Origin: Myxococcales bacterium
GTDB lineage: Bacteria; Myxococcota_A; Polyangia; Nannocystales; Nannocystaceae
Length of the DNA stretch: 64,000 nt
Reading direction: 5' to 3'
Assembly (NCBI GenBank): GCA_020633335.1
Contig: JACKDU010000004.1
Coordinates: forward strand, 186,001 to 250,000
Shown: in pieces, positions 28,074 through 37,271 of the stretch
How the letters are laid out: the number at the start of each line of letters is the position of its first letter
Position numbering within the stretch: the stretch's first letter is position 1
Translations under genes and position numbers: made by a program
The notes under the pieces: generated by a model
Told to the model about the DNA's origin: nothing
The model's database searches: none
The model's input: the letters and a program-made list of their open reading frames with translations, nothing else

Positions 28074-29380
28074 TCAGGGAGATCCCCGCGCCCCGTCTCC
28101 GGGCTCCTCCGCCGCCGGCAGCGCGGGTTGGGTGACGATCACCCGGGCCGAGCGCTGCCAGCTCAGGTAGGCCCAGATCCACTCGAGCATCACGACCACG
28201 CGGTTGCGGAAGCCGATGAGGGCGACGATGTGGACCAGCCACCAGAGCACCCAGGCGAAGATCCCGGTCGTCCGCAGGCGGCCGACCTCGGCGACCGCCG
28301 CCGAGCGGCCGATCGTCGCCATCGATCCCTTGTCGCGGTAGTGAAAGGGCTCGGTCGGCGCGCCTGCCTGGCGACGCAGGAGGTTGCGGGCGGCCTGGTG
28401 CCCGCCCTGGAGCGCGACCTGGGCGACGCCCGGGAGCCAGGCGCCGTCCTGCTGGAGCGCCGCCATGTCGCCGACGACGAAGACCTCGGGGTGGCCGGGG
28501 ATCGAGAGATCGGGCTCGACCCGGACGCGGCCGCGCTCGAGGGGCGCGCCGAGCATCTCGGCGAGCGGCGACGCCCGGACGCCGGCCGCCCAGAGGACGG
28601 TGCGGGCGGCGATCCGCTCGCCGCCGAAGACCACGCCCTCCGCGTCGATCGTCTCGACCCGCGCGCTGAGGCGGACGTCGACCCCGCGGGCGACGAGCTG
28701 GCGGCGCGCCTCCTCGGCGAGGCGAGCGTCCATGCCGGCGAGGAGGCGCGGCCCGCCCTCGATCAGGACGACGCGGGCGTCGGCCGGGTTGAAGTTGCGG
28801 AAGTCGCGGGAGAGGGTGTGCTTGCCGATCTCCGCCAGCGCCCCCGCGAGCTCGACCCCGGTCGGCCCGCCGCCGACGACGACGAAGGTCAGGCAGGCCC
28901 GGCGGCGCTCGGCGTCGGCCTCGCGCTCGGCGGCCTCCTCGAGGCGTAGAGGACCCGCCCGCGGACCTCGAGGGCGTCCTCGATGCTCTTGAGGCCAGGC
29001 GCGTGGCGGGCCCACTCGTCGTGGCCGAAGTAGAAGTTGCCGGCCCCGGCGGCGACGATCAGGTAGTCGTAGGCGAGCTCGCCGTCGCGGAGGTGGACCC
29101 GGCGGCCGTCGACGTCGACGCCGATCACCTCGGCGAGGAGCACCGTCGCGTTGCGCTGGCGCCGGAGGATCCGTCGGATCGGCGCGGCGATGTCGGGCCC
29201 CGTGAGGCCGGCGGTCGCCACCTGGTAGAGGAGCGGCTGGAAGAGGTGGTGGTTGCGGCGGTCGACGAGGGTGACCCGCACCGGCGCCCGCCTCAGGGTG
29301 CGCGCCGCCTCGAGGCCGCCGAAGCCCCCGCCGATGATCACGACGTGGGGTCGGCGCTGGGGCTCGCTCTTCTCTCCCAC
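28074..29380 (-). CDS. Type II NADH dehydrogenase-like FAD/NAD(P)-binding oxidoreductase (apparent frameshift near 28950)
   Basis: The N-terminal frame starts MGEKSEPQ, has FAD motif VVIIGGGFGGLEAARTL and the family sequence HHLFQPLLYQVATAGL, and ends in EDALEVRGRVL where it goes off frame. The second frame resumes with LEEAAEREAD, then the NAD(P) motif VVVGGGPTGVELAGAL, VLWAAGVRASPL, VFVVGDMAAL, and a C-terminal hydrophobic WVLWWLVHIVALIG that anchors NDH-2 proteins to the membrane. Adding one base near 28950 makes ~435 residues, the normal size. NDH-2 passes electrons from NADH to quinone without pumping. Confidence 0.85.
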
Positions 29381-29428
29381 GCCGCTTTCATAGCGCAGGT
29401 CGGGCGCGATCTGACCGGACGATCGCGC

Positions 29429-30622
29429 TCACGCGCCGACGAAGGACTCGGCGTGGAGCTGCAGCCAGCGGATCACGTCCTGACGGCGGAGGAGGCCGAC
29501 GACCCGGCCGCCCTCGACCACCGGGAGCTGGCCGACGTCGCGCGCGACCATCCGCCGGAGCGCCTCGACGGCCGGCGTCTTCGGCTCGGCGACCTCGAGG
29601 TCGGCGAGCGGCGTCATCACGCCGCTGACGTTGACGTCCAGCCAGCGCTCCCGCGGCGCCTTGCGCACGTCGTCGAGGCAGACGAGGCCGACCAGCGCGC
29701 CGCCCGGGCCGACCACCGGGAAGGCCCGGGCGTCGCTGCCGAGGAGGTGGGCGTCGACGAGGACCCCGAGCGGCAGGTCGGCCTCGACCATCGGCGGGTG
29801 GCGGAGCATGATCCGGGCGACCGAGACCCCGGCGAGGAGCTGCTCGATCATCACCTGCTGGTAGCTGTCGCGGGCGGCCGAGCTCAGGAAGAAGCCGAGG
29901 AAGATCATCCAGAGCCCCTGCCCCACCCCGGGGCTGAGGCCCGGCGGGGGCATGCCGAGCGCGGCCATCACCCCGCCGCCGATCATCAACCAGGCGATCG
30001 CCCGACCGACCATCGCCGCCCCCTTGGTCGCCCGCACGAGGTCCCCCGAGGTCCGCCAGAGGATCGCCCGCAGCACCCGACCGCCGTCCAGGGGGAAGCC
30101 CGGGATCAGGTTGAAGATCGCGATCATCAGGTTGACCGGTCCGACCCAGGCGAGGATCGTCGCGGTCGGCCCGAGGGCGGCGACGTAGGCCATCGGATCG
30201 TCGCCGGCGACGGTCGCGGCGTCGCCCGCCAGCCAGCCGCCGATCGCCAGGAAGGAGAGGCCGAGGAAGAGCGAGGCGAGCGGCCCGGCGATCGCCATCC
30301 ACCACTCGGCGCGCGCCGACGGCGGCTCGTTCTCGATGCTCGCCACCCCGCCGAAGATGAAGAGCGTGATCGAGCGGACGCCGATCCCGTAGCGGCGGCC
30401 GACCAGCGAGTGGGCGAGCTCGTGGGCGACGATCGACGCGAAGAAGACCAGGGCCGCGGCGACCGCGACCCCCCACGCGAGCCCCGGCGACCAATTCGGG
30501 TGCCAGGTCGGGAAGACCCCGCCGCCGAGCTGGAGGACGAGGAGCGTGAAGATAATGAGGACGCTCCAGTCGAGGATCAGCTCGATCCCAAAGAGCTTGC
30601 CCAGCCGAATCCCCCGCGTCAT
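29429..30622 (-). CDS. Site-2 protease family M50 peptidase with C-terminal CBS domains
   Basis: 397 residues. Six or so TM helices contain the intramembrane zinc motif H-E-L-A-H (His67, Glu68, His71) and the second metal/substrate motif NLIPGFPLDGG. The C-terminal ~130 residues are two CBS domains (RAFPVVGPGGALVGLVCLDD and GQLPVVEGGRVVGLLRRQD), which gate activity by nucleotide binding in relatives. Such proteases cleave TM segments of membrane-tethered factors. The gene lies 48 bp upstream of the NDH-2 gene in the same direction. Confidence 0.95.
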   Translation of the reverse strand: MTRGIRLGKLFGIELILDWSVLIIFTLLVLQLGGGVFPTWHPNWSPGLAWGVAVAAALVFFASIVAHELAHSLVGRRYGIGVRSITLFIFGGVASIENEPPSARAEWWMAIAGPLASLFLGLSFLAIGGWLAGDAATVAGDDPMAYVAALGPTATILAWVGPVNLMIAIFNLIPGFPLDGGRVLRAILWRTSGDLVRATKGAAMVGRAIAWLMIGGGVMAALGMPPPGLSPGVGQGLWMIFLGFFLSSAARDSYQQVMIEQLLAGVSVARIMLRHPPMVEADLPLGVLVDAHLLGSDARAFPVVGPGGALVGLVCLDDVRKAPRERWLDVNVSGVMTPLADLEVAEPKTPAVEALRRMVARDVGQLPVVEGGRVVGLLRRQDVIRWLQLHAESFVGA

Positions 30623-30704
30623 CGCCCATGCCCTAGCACGGGCCGCCCGCCGACGCCCGGAGGCGGGCCGGCGGGCGAGCGCGAAAACCCTGCCGGATGG
30701 CCCG

Positions 30705-31943
30705 CTATGGGGTCGCCGCCGGCGGAGGGGCCTCGCAGGCCGCGGGCTGGAGGATCGACGCCGCCGGCCGATCGCCGGAGAGGGCGATGAGCTCCGGCCG
30801 CCCGTCGCGGTCGAGGTCGCCGACCAGGAGCTCGCGGGTGCCGCTCGGCATCCCCGAGGAGCCGATCTTGCCGAGGCCGCCCCGGCGATCGCCGGGGATC
30901 ACGTCGAGCATGTCGCCGCTGAGGCGGGGCGCGACGACGTCGAGGAAGCCGTCGCCGTTGACGTCGACGAGGTGGGCGGCCGCCGCCCCCGAGGGGCCGA
31001 AGTAGCGGACGCCGAGGAAGTCGAGCTCGCTCGCGCCGTTGCCGAGGAGGAGCACCGCGGACGGCGGGCCGCCGTCGACGCTGCGATCGGCGAGGGCGAC
31101 GAGGTCGACCGCGCCGTCGCGGTTGATGTCGCCGGCCGCGATCGCCCGGGCGTCGCGGCCGACCTCGACCCGCATCCACGGCCGGAAGTCGTCGCCGTCG
31201 CCGCGGTGGAGGGTCAGCGTCGCCTTCGCGCCGCCGCGGTCGTGGAGGGTCGCGAGGTCGGTGAAGCGATCGCCGTCGAAGTCGCCGAAGGCGACGGTCG
31301 CCGGGCTCAGCTTCCCCGGGAGGCCGATCTTCTGGCGGACCTCGAGCTCGCCGCGGCCGTTGCCGACCAGGGTCATCATTCGCTGCCCCTCGGCATCGAG
31401 GACGACCGCGTCGAGGACGTCGTTGGCGTCGAGATCGACCGCGAAGAGGGCCGAGGGCTCGAAGGGCAGCGGCGTCGCCCCGGCGATGAAGCCCCCCGCG
31501 CCGTCCCCGAGGAGGACGTGGAGCGCGCTCGGCTCGCGGGCGATCGCCGGCCCGCTGGCGACCATCAGATCGACGAATCCGTCGAGGTTGAGATCGCCGG
31601 CCGCGATCGCCCGGGGGGTCCCGTTGAGCCGGAGCGAGGTCGTCCGCGTGAGATCCCCCCGCCCGCCGTTGAAGGCGAAGACGAGCGAGGACGCGCCGTC
31701 GACCGTGGCGATCGCCGCGAGGTCGACCGCGCCGTTGCGATCGAGATCGGCGAGGGTGGCCGCGCGGACGCTCCCCGGGAGCGCGACGCTCCAGGCCTCG
31801 CGCCAGCAGGGGGTCACCTCCTCGCCCGCTCCGAGGACCGAGGGGAGCGCCTGCTTTAGCGGGGTGCGAATCGTCGGTACACACGCCGCGAGCGCGAGCG
31901 GGAGGAGCGAGAGGAGGAGGGAGAGCTTCGTCGCCATCGCCAT
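30705..31943 (-). CDS. FG-GAP/VCBS repeat lipoprotein
   Basis: 412 residues. A signal with LALAAC lipobox (Cys about residue 21) is followed by at least six FG-GAP-like blades, each with an Asp-rich calcium loop (ADLDRNGAVDL, GDLNLDGFVDL, GDFDGDRFTDL, GDINRDGAVDL, VDVNGDGFLDV, GDLDRDGRPEL). This predicts a seven-bladed integrin-like beta-propeller in the outer envelope. The ligand is unknown. An alternative in-frame ATG is six bases downstream (31937). Confidence 0.88.
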   Translation of the reverse strand: MAMATKLSLLLSLLPLALAACVPTIRTPLKQALPSVLGAGEEVTPCWREAWSVALPGSVRAATLADLDRNGAVDLAAIATVDGASSLVFAFNGGRGDLTRTTSLRLNGTPRAIAAGDLNLDGFVDLMVASGPAIAREPSALHVLLGDGAGGFIAGATPLPFEPSALFAVDLDANDVLDAVVLDAEGQRMMTLVGNGRGELEVRQKIGLPGKLSPATVAFGDFDGDRFTDLATLHDRGGAKATLTLHRGDGDDFRPWMRVEVGRDARAIAAGDINRDGAVDLVALADRSVDGGPPSAVLLLGNGASELDFLGVRYFGPSGAAAAHLVDVNGDGFLDVVAPRLSGDMLDVIPGDRRGGLGKIGSSGMPSGTRELLVGDLDRDGRPELIALSGDRPAASILQPAACEAPPPAATP

Positions 31944-32295
31944 GCCAACGCCGGCCCGCGGCCGGCCCTTACAGCCCGAGCAACGCTACCATCAAACGTG
32001 GATCGGGCGCATTCGAGCCGCCCCGGGCTTCCCCTTCGGCACCTCCCGGGGATCGCCCGCGCTTTCGCCCGCGCTTCGCTTGTACCTGCATCGAGCGCGC
32101 GGACGCGAGCGCTGGGCCCCTCACGCGCGGCACCATGCCCGTTGGGTCAGCCGTGTGCGAGCGCCCGCGGACTTTGCGAGCGGCTGATCACTTGCCCTGA
32201 AGCGGGCACTTGGGCCAGGATTGCCGAGGTCCACGGCCCCCGTGCCCGGCCCGTGGTCCGAGCGACCTCTCGCAACCGCAAACCTCGAGATCCCA
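31944..32295. other. 352-bp intergenic region between divergent envelope genes
   Basis: No gene is supported. It separates the FG-GAP lipoprotein (-) from the OmpA-like protein (+) and must hold both promoters. A short hairpin (TGCCC / GGGCA, six-base loop) lies at about 32193-32208, but no convincing -35/-10 pair stands out. Confidence 0.5.
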
Positions 32296-33840
32296 ATGTC
32301 GAAACTCCCAGCGATCGCCTCCGTCTTCGCCCTCACGCTCGCGTCCGCCGACGCCGCCGCCGCCGAGGAGGGCGGGGCATCGGCCGGGGGCAAGGTCTCC
32401 CTCTCGACCAAGGACGGCGCGAAGGCCGAAGGCAAGAAGAGCAAGTCCGCCAAGTCCGACCAGAGCGGCAAGCCCTGGATCAAGCGCTACGCGCCCGAGC
32501 GGATGATGATGGAGGTCGGCGTCTTCGGCGGCGTCCTCCTGCCGAGCCAGCAGCACGAGCTCTACGACCCGAACAACACCTACCTCCGCTACAAGCGGAT
32601 CGCGCCGGACATCGGCCTCCGCTTCGCCTTCTACCCGCTCCGGGTCTTCGGCCTCGAGGTCGAGGGCGCGGTCATGCCGACCAAGACCGAGACCGACGGC
32701 GGCGCCGTCCTCTACGGGATCCGCGGCCACGCGATCGCCCAGATCCCCTGGCGGATCGCCCCCTTCGCCCTCATCGGCATCGGCGCGCTCGGCTCGTCGA
32801 GCGGCGAGCTCGGCTCCGACATCGACCCCGCCCTCCACTACGGCGGCGGCGTGAAGTTCTTCATCAACAACCTCCTGGCGATCCGCCTCGACGTCCGTGA
32901 CAACGTCTCGGCCGCCCACCAGATCGAGAACGGCCGGACCAACCACGTCGAGATCCTCCTCGGCCTCTCGGCGACCCTCGGCCGCAAGAAGGAGGCGCCG
33001 AAGAAGCTGATCGACTCCGACGGCGACGGCCTCTACGACCCCGGTCAGGGCGTCCCCAAGAAGGACGAGGACAAGTGCCCGAACGAGCCGGGGCCGCGCT
33101 CCAACCAGGGCTGCCCGCTCGTCGACTCCGACGGCGACGGCCTCTGGGATCCCGGCCAGGGCGCGCCCGCGGAGGAGGAGGACAAGTGCCCGAACGAGCC
33201 GGGTCCGAAGGAGACCCAGGGCTGCCCGCTCATCGACTCCGACGGCGACGGCTTCTACGACCCGGGTCAGGGCCTCCCCGCCGATCAGGAGGACAAGTGC
33301 CCGAACGAGCCGGGCCCGAAGGAGACCCAGGGCTGCCCGATCAAGGACACCGACGGCGACGGCCTCCCCGACCCGGGCCAGGGCATCACGCCCGACGACA
33401 AGTGCCCGACCGAGCCGGAGACCGACAACAACTACCAGGACGAGGACGGCTGCCCGGACGAGGTGCCCAAGGCGGTCACCAAGTTCACGGGGGCGATCCG
33501 CGGGATCAACTTCGACGTCGACAAGGACACGATCAAGAAGAACTCGACCAAGACCCTCGACGCCGCGGTCCAGGTCCTCAAGGACTTCCCGGACGTCCGC
33601 ATCGAGATCTCGGGTCACACCGACTCGGACGGCTCGGCCGACCACAACCGCGACCTCTCGCGGCGGCGCGCCGAGGCGGTCAAGCAGTACCTGGTGGACA
33701 AGGGGATCGAGGGCAAGCGGATCGAGACCCGCGGCGCCGGCCCCGACGAGCCGGTCGCCGACAACAAGACGGCGCGCGGCAAGGCCCAGAACCGGCGCAT
33801 CGAGTTCAAGCTCCTCAAGGGCGGGCTCGAGAGCAAGTAG
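32296..33840 (+). CDS. OmpA-family outer membrane protein with thrombospondin type 3 repeats
   Basis: 514 residues from ATG 32296. A signal peptide ending in DAAAA and a Lys/Ser-rich segment are followed by a beta-barrel domain (residues ~70-235, with EVGVFGGVLLPS, GLRFAFYPLRVFG and GGGVKFFINNLL). Four calcium-binding TSP3 repeats (residues ~238-390) lead to a C-terminal OmpA/Pal peptidoglycan-binding domain (residues ~400-510: INFDVDKDTIKK, ISGHTDSDGS, RRRAEAVKQYLV, NRRIEFKLL). It links outer membrane and peptidoglycan. A terminator-like hairpin follows. Confidence 0.94.
   Translation: MSKLPAIASVFALTLASADAAAAEEGGASAGGKVSLSTKDGAKAEGKKSKSAKSDQSGKPWIKRYAPERMMMEVGVFGGVLLPSQQHELYDPNNTYLRYKRIAPDIGLRFAFYPLRVFGLEVEGAVMPTKTETDGGAVLYGIRGHAIAQIPWRIAPFALIGIGALGSSSGELGSDIDPALHYGGGVKFFINNLLAIRLDVRDNVSAAHQIENGRTNHVEILLGLSATLGRKKEAPKKLIDSDGDGLYDPGQGVPKKDEDKCPNEPGPRSNQGCPLVDSDGDGLWDPGQGAPAEEEDKCPNEPGPKETQGCPLIDSDGDGFYDPGQGLPADQEDKCPNEPGPKETQGCPIKDTDGDGLPDPGQGITPDDKCPTEPETDNNYQDEDGCPDEVPKAVTKFTGAIRGINFDVDKDTIKKNSTKTLDAAVQVLKDFPDVRIEISGHTDSDGSADHNRDLSRRRAEAVKQYLVDKGIEGKRIETRGAGPDEPVADNKTARGKAQNRRIEFKLLKGGLESK
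33007..33462 (+). repeat. Tandem ~108-nt TSP3 repeats inside the OmpA-family gene
   Basis: Four copies of a ~36-codon unit, D-[ST]-D-G-D-G-x-x-D-P-G-Q-G then D-K-C-P-x-E-P. The first three copies are nearly identical in DNA and the fourth is more divergent. Recent duplication or gene conversion is likely, and copy number could vary between strains. Confidence 0.75.
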
Positions 33841-33860
33841 CGCCGAGGCGCTGCGAGTGG

Positions 33861-33888
33861 CGGGCCGCGGGGAGCACCCCGCGGCCCG
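33861..33888. terminator. Strong 12-bp hairpin between convergent genes
   Basis: CGGGCCGCGGGG pairs exactly with CCCCGCGGCCCG around a four-base AGCA loop. It lies just after the OmpA-family stop and before the end of the convergent NtrC-type gene. A very stable GC stem with no T-run, as is typical for high-GC genomes. Confidence 0.65.
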
Positions 33889-33979
33889 TCCGCGTTTCGA
33901 AGGGCGACGCGGCCGCGCCGCGCACCCGCAGAGGGCATGCGAGCGACCTGTCCGATCCGACAGATCGTTCGTCGCCCGC

Positions 33980-35359
33980 TCAGCTCGCGGTCTGGATCTG
34001 GTAGCGATCGAGCTTGCGGTAGAGGGTCTTGCGGTCGAAGCCGAGGACCTTGGCCGCGAGGGTCTTGTTGCCGCCGACCGCCTCCATCACCCGGGCGATG
34101 TAGCGGCTCTCGACCTCCTCCATCGTCAGGAGCTCGGAGGGATCATCGCTGGCGACGACGACGTGCGAGCGCTCGTAGGTCCGGATCTTCTCCGGCAGGT
34201 CCTCGACCGCGATCTGCTGGTAGCGGGTCAGGGCGACCGCCCGCTCGATGCAGTTGCGGAGCTCGCGGACGTTGCCCGGCCACGAGTAGGCGAGGAGGCG
34301 CTCGGCCGCCGACGACTGGATCCCGAGGACCTTCTTGCCGTTCTGGGCCGAGAAGCGCTCGAGGAAGTGCTGCGCGAGCATCAGGATGTCGCCGCCGCGG
34401 GCCCGCAGCGGCGGCAGGTGGAGGTGGATCACGTTGACCCGGAAGAAGAGATCCTCGCGGAAGCGGCCCTCGGCGACCGCGGTCTCGAGGTCGACGTTGG
34501 TCGCCACCACCGTGCGGATGTCGATCGGCACCTCCCGGTTGCCGCCGACCGGCCGGATCACCCGCTCCTCGAGCGCCCGCAGGAGCTTGGGCTGGACCGA
34601 GACCGGCATGTCGCCGATCTCGTCGAGGAAGAGGGTGCCGCCGTGGGCCTGCTGGAGGAGGCCGGGCCGCTCGTTGCGAGCGTCGGTGAAGGCCCCGCGG
34701 ACATGTCCGAAGAGCTCGCTCTCAAAGAGCCCCTCGGGGATCGCCGAGCAGTTGACCGCGACGAAGGGCCCGTCCTTGCGGCGGCCGCGGGCGTGGAGCG
34801 CCCGCGCGGCGACCTCCTTGCCGGTGCCGGTCTCGCCGGTGATCAGCGCCGAGACGTCGGTGTCGGCGACCCGATCGATGAGATCAAAGACCTCCTGCAT
34901 CGCCGGGCTCCCGCCGATGATCCCGGCGGCCGCGAGCGGTCGCTGGGCCTCGATCTCGAGCTTGAGGCGCTTGACCTCCTCGCGGAGCTTGCGCTCGCGG
35001 ACCACCCGCTGCATCCGCACGGCGGTCGCCTCGAGGTGGAGGGGCTTTTGGATGAAGTCGTAGGCGTCGGCCCGGATCGCCGCGATCGCGGTCTCGAGGG
35101 TCGCAAAGGCGGTCATCACGACCACCGGGAGCTCGGGGTGATGGGTCGCTACCTGCTGGCAGAAGGCGATGCCATCCATCCCCGGCATTTGCAGGTCGGT
35201 GAGCACCGCGTCGAATTCTTCGCCGGGGGCGGTGAGCACCGCCAACGCGTCGGCGGCCGACGACTTGGTGACGACCTCAAGATCGTAGTGACGAAACCCG
35301 GCGGCGAGGAGCTCGCAGAAGTCGGGGTCGTCGTCGACGATCAGGACGCGGCCAAGCAT
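33980..35359 (-). CDS. NtrC-family sigma-54-dependent response regulator
   Basis: 459 residues from ATG 35359. A receiver domain (residues 1-120, phospho-acceptor Asp55 in VLTDLQMPG) is followed by the AAA+ domain with Walker A GETGTGKE (175-182), the sigma-54-contact loop GAFTDA (222-227, canonical GAFTGA), Walker B GGTLFLDEIGD and arginine-finger region FREDLFFRVNV. The C-terminal Fis-type HTH is KVLGFDRKTLYRKLDRY. It should activate sigma-54 promoters after phosphorylation. No histidine kinase is adjacent. Confidence 0.95.
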   Translation of the reverse strand: MLGRVLIVDDDPDFCELLAAGFRHYDLEVVTKSSAADALAVLTAPGEEFDAVLTDLQMPGMDGIAFCQQVATHHPELPVVVMTAFATLETAIAAIRADAYDFIQKPLHLEATAVRMQRVVRERKLREEVKRLKLEIEAQRPLAAAGIIGGSPAMQEVFDLIDRVADTDVSALITGETGTGKEVAARALHARGRRKDGPFVAVNCSAIPEGLFESELFGHVRGAFTDARNERPGLLQQAHGGTLFLDEIGDMPVSVQPKLLRALEERVIRPVGGNREVPIDIRTVVATNVDLETAVAEGRFREDLFFRVNVIHLHLPPLRARGGDILMLAQHFLERFSAQNGKKVLGIQSSAAERLLAYSWPGNVRELRNCIERAVALTRYQQIAVEDLPEKIRTYERSHVVVASDDPSELLTMEEVESRYIARVMEAVGGNKTLAAKVLGFDRKTLYRKLDRYQIQTAS

Positions 35360-35493
35360 CGGGTCTCTTCTTGTAGTCGATTGGGGCCCCTCCATCAACG
35401 CAGACGCGGCCGGAGGTCGGACCGGCGGCCGCACCCCGCGGGGGTGGTCCCTCCGACTACCACCCGGTCGCGCCTTCGCGCTAGGATGTCCCG

Positions 35494-36246
35494 GTGAGCC
35501 GCGGCCAGCGCCAGAGCGAGGTCGACGACGCCGTCGAGGAGATCGACGGCGACGAGCGCCGCCTCCTGCTCACCTGCGAGCATGCCTCGCTCCGGCTGCC
35601 GGCCCCCTGGCGCTGGCCCGACGAGGATCGCTGGATCGTCGGCACCCACTGGTCCTTCGACCTCGGGGCCGCCGACATCACCCGCGAGCTCGCGGGCGCC
35701 CTCGGCTGCCCGGCGCTCCTCGCCCGCTTCTCCCGCCTCCTGGTCGATCCGAACCGCGATCCAGCCTCCCCCACCCTCTTCCGCGGCGACGCCGAGGGGA
35801 GCGCCCTCGCGCTCAACGCCGCGATCGACGACGACGAGCGCGAGCGCCGGCTGAGCGGCTACTACCACCCCTACCACCAGCAGATCGATCGCGCGCTGGC
35901 CGACTCCCCCGAGGCGGCGATCCTGTCGATCCACACCTTCACGCCGGTCTATGAGGGGGTCGAGCGGACCGTCGAGATCGGCGTCCTCTACGATCGCCAC
36001 CCCGAGCTCGCCCAGGCCTTCGCCCGCGAGCTCCGGCGCCGCGGCTGGCGGAGCGCCCTCAACGACCCCTACTCCGGCCACGAGGGCTTCGCCTACTCGC
36101 CCGAGCGCCACGGCGCCGAGCGCCAGCGGCCGGCGCTCGAGCTCGAGATCCGCCAGGACATCGCCGTCGACAGCCAGCGGCGGCCCGGCCTGGTCGCGGC
36201 GATCGTCGCCGCGGTGGGCCGCGTCTACTTCGGCGAGGCGGCGTGA
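35494..36246 (+). CDS. N-formylglutamate amidohydrolase family protein
   Basis: 250 residues from GTG 35494, with AGGA at 35483-35486. The FGase-family motifs are present: LLTCEHASLRLP, SFDLGAADITREL, LLVDPNRDP, LSIHTFTPVYEG and LNDPYSGHEGF. Family members cleave N-formylglutamate or N-formyl groups with a zinc-dependent active site. The C-terminus overlaps the nudC-like start by four bases (GTGA), indicating translational coupling. The real substrate is not certain. Confidence 0.88.
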   Translation: MSRGQRQSEVDDAVEEIDGDERRLLLTCEHASLRLPAPWRWPDEDRWIVGTHWSFDLGAADITRELAGALGCPALLARFSRLLVDPNRDPASPTLFRGDAEGSALALNAAIDDDERERRLSGYYHPYHQQIDRALADSPEAAILSIHTFTPVYEGVERTVEIGVLYDRHPELAQAFARELRRRGWRSALNDPYSGHEGFAYSPERHGAERQRPALELEIRQDIAVDSQRRPGLVAAIVAAVGRVYFGEAA

Positions 36247-37166
36247 GCGGGGCGAAGACGCGGCCCTGGCCGGCGATCGCCTTCGCCCAGAGCGACCTCG
36301 ACCGGGCCGACGCGCGTCGCCGCGATCCCGCCTGGCTCGACGCGCGCATCGCCGATCCGACGAGCCAGGCGCTGGTCCTCTGGCGGGGTCGCCCGCTCCT
36401 CGATCGTGACGGCGCGGCGATCGCCTGGGTCCCGCCGGCCGCCGCCCTCGCCCTCGCCGGCGCCTCGGCGCCGCTCTTCCTCGGCCTCCGGGGTGAGACC
36501 GCGGTCTTCGCCGTCGCCTTCGGTGGCGAGGCCCCGCCGGCCCTCGGCGATGAGGACGTCCGCTTCGCCGAGCCGCGGATGGCCGCGGCCACCCTCGAGC
36601 TCGCGTCGACCGGCGTCGTCGCCCAGGCGCGGGCGCTCTTCGAGTGGCACCGCCTCCACCCCCGCTGCGCCCGCTGCGGGGCCGCGACGAAGATCCACGA
36701 CGCCGGCTACAAGCGGATCTGCCCGCAGTGTCAGGCCGAGCACTTCCCGCGCACGGATCCGGTGGTGATCATGCTCGTCTGCCGCGGCGAGCGCTGCCTC
36801 CTCGGCCGCCAGCCCCGCTTCCCGGAGGGGCTCTTCACCTGCCTCGCCGGCTTCATCGAGCCCGGCGAGACGATCGAGGACGCGGTCCGCCGCGAGGTCC
36901 GGGAGGAGGCCGGCGTCGACGTCGGCGCGGTCCGCTACCTCGGCTCGCAGCCCTGGCCCTTCCCCTCGCAGCTGATGATCGCCTGCGAGGCCGAGGCCGA
37001 GAGCGAGGCGATCACGGTCGACGGCCAGGAGCTCGCGGAGGCCCGCTGGTTCAGCCGTGATGAGGTCCGGGCGATCCTCGCGGGCGAGGGCGGTGGGGTC
37101 TGGATCCCGCCGGCGATCGCCGTCGCCCACCACCTGATCGCCGGCTGGGCCGGCGAGGACACCTGA
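36243..37166 (+). CDS. nudC: NADH pyrophosphatase / NAD-cap hydrolase (NudC type)
   Basis: 307 residues from GTG 36243. The N-terminal half is less conserved. A zinc ribbon is formed by Cys142, Cys145, Cys160 and Cys163. The Nudix box GFIEPGET to REEAG covers residues ~203-225 and is followed by the NudC signature SQPWPFPSQLM (235-245). The enzyme hydrolyses NAD(H) to NMN(H) and AMP, and removes NAD caps from RNA 5' ends. It is coupled to the upstream FGase-like gene. Confidence 0.94.
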   Translation: MSGAKTRPWPAIAFAQSDLDRADARRRDPAWLDARIADPTSQALVLWRGRPLLDRDGAAIAWVPPAAALALAGASAPLFLGLRGETAVFAVAFGGEAPPALGDEDVRFAEPRMAAATLELASTGVVAQARALFEWHRLHPRCARCGAATKIHDAGYKRICPQCQAEHFPRTDPVVIMLVCRGERCLLGRQPRFPEGLFTCLAGFIEPGETIEDAVRREVREEAGVDVGAVRYLGSQPWPFPSQLMIACEAEAESEAITVDGQELAEARWFSRDEVRAILAGEGGGVWIPPAIAVAHHLIAGWAGEDT

Positions 37167-37271
37167 CACCACGCCCGCGCAGGCGGCCCGCGCGCTCGCG
37201 CTCGGCTTTGACCGGCGCGGGGCCCCGGACCTCGCTTGCGCCGCTGGAGCGCCGACGGCTACGCTCGGCCG

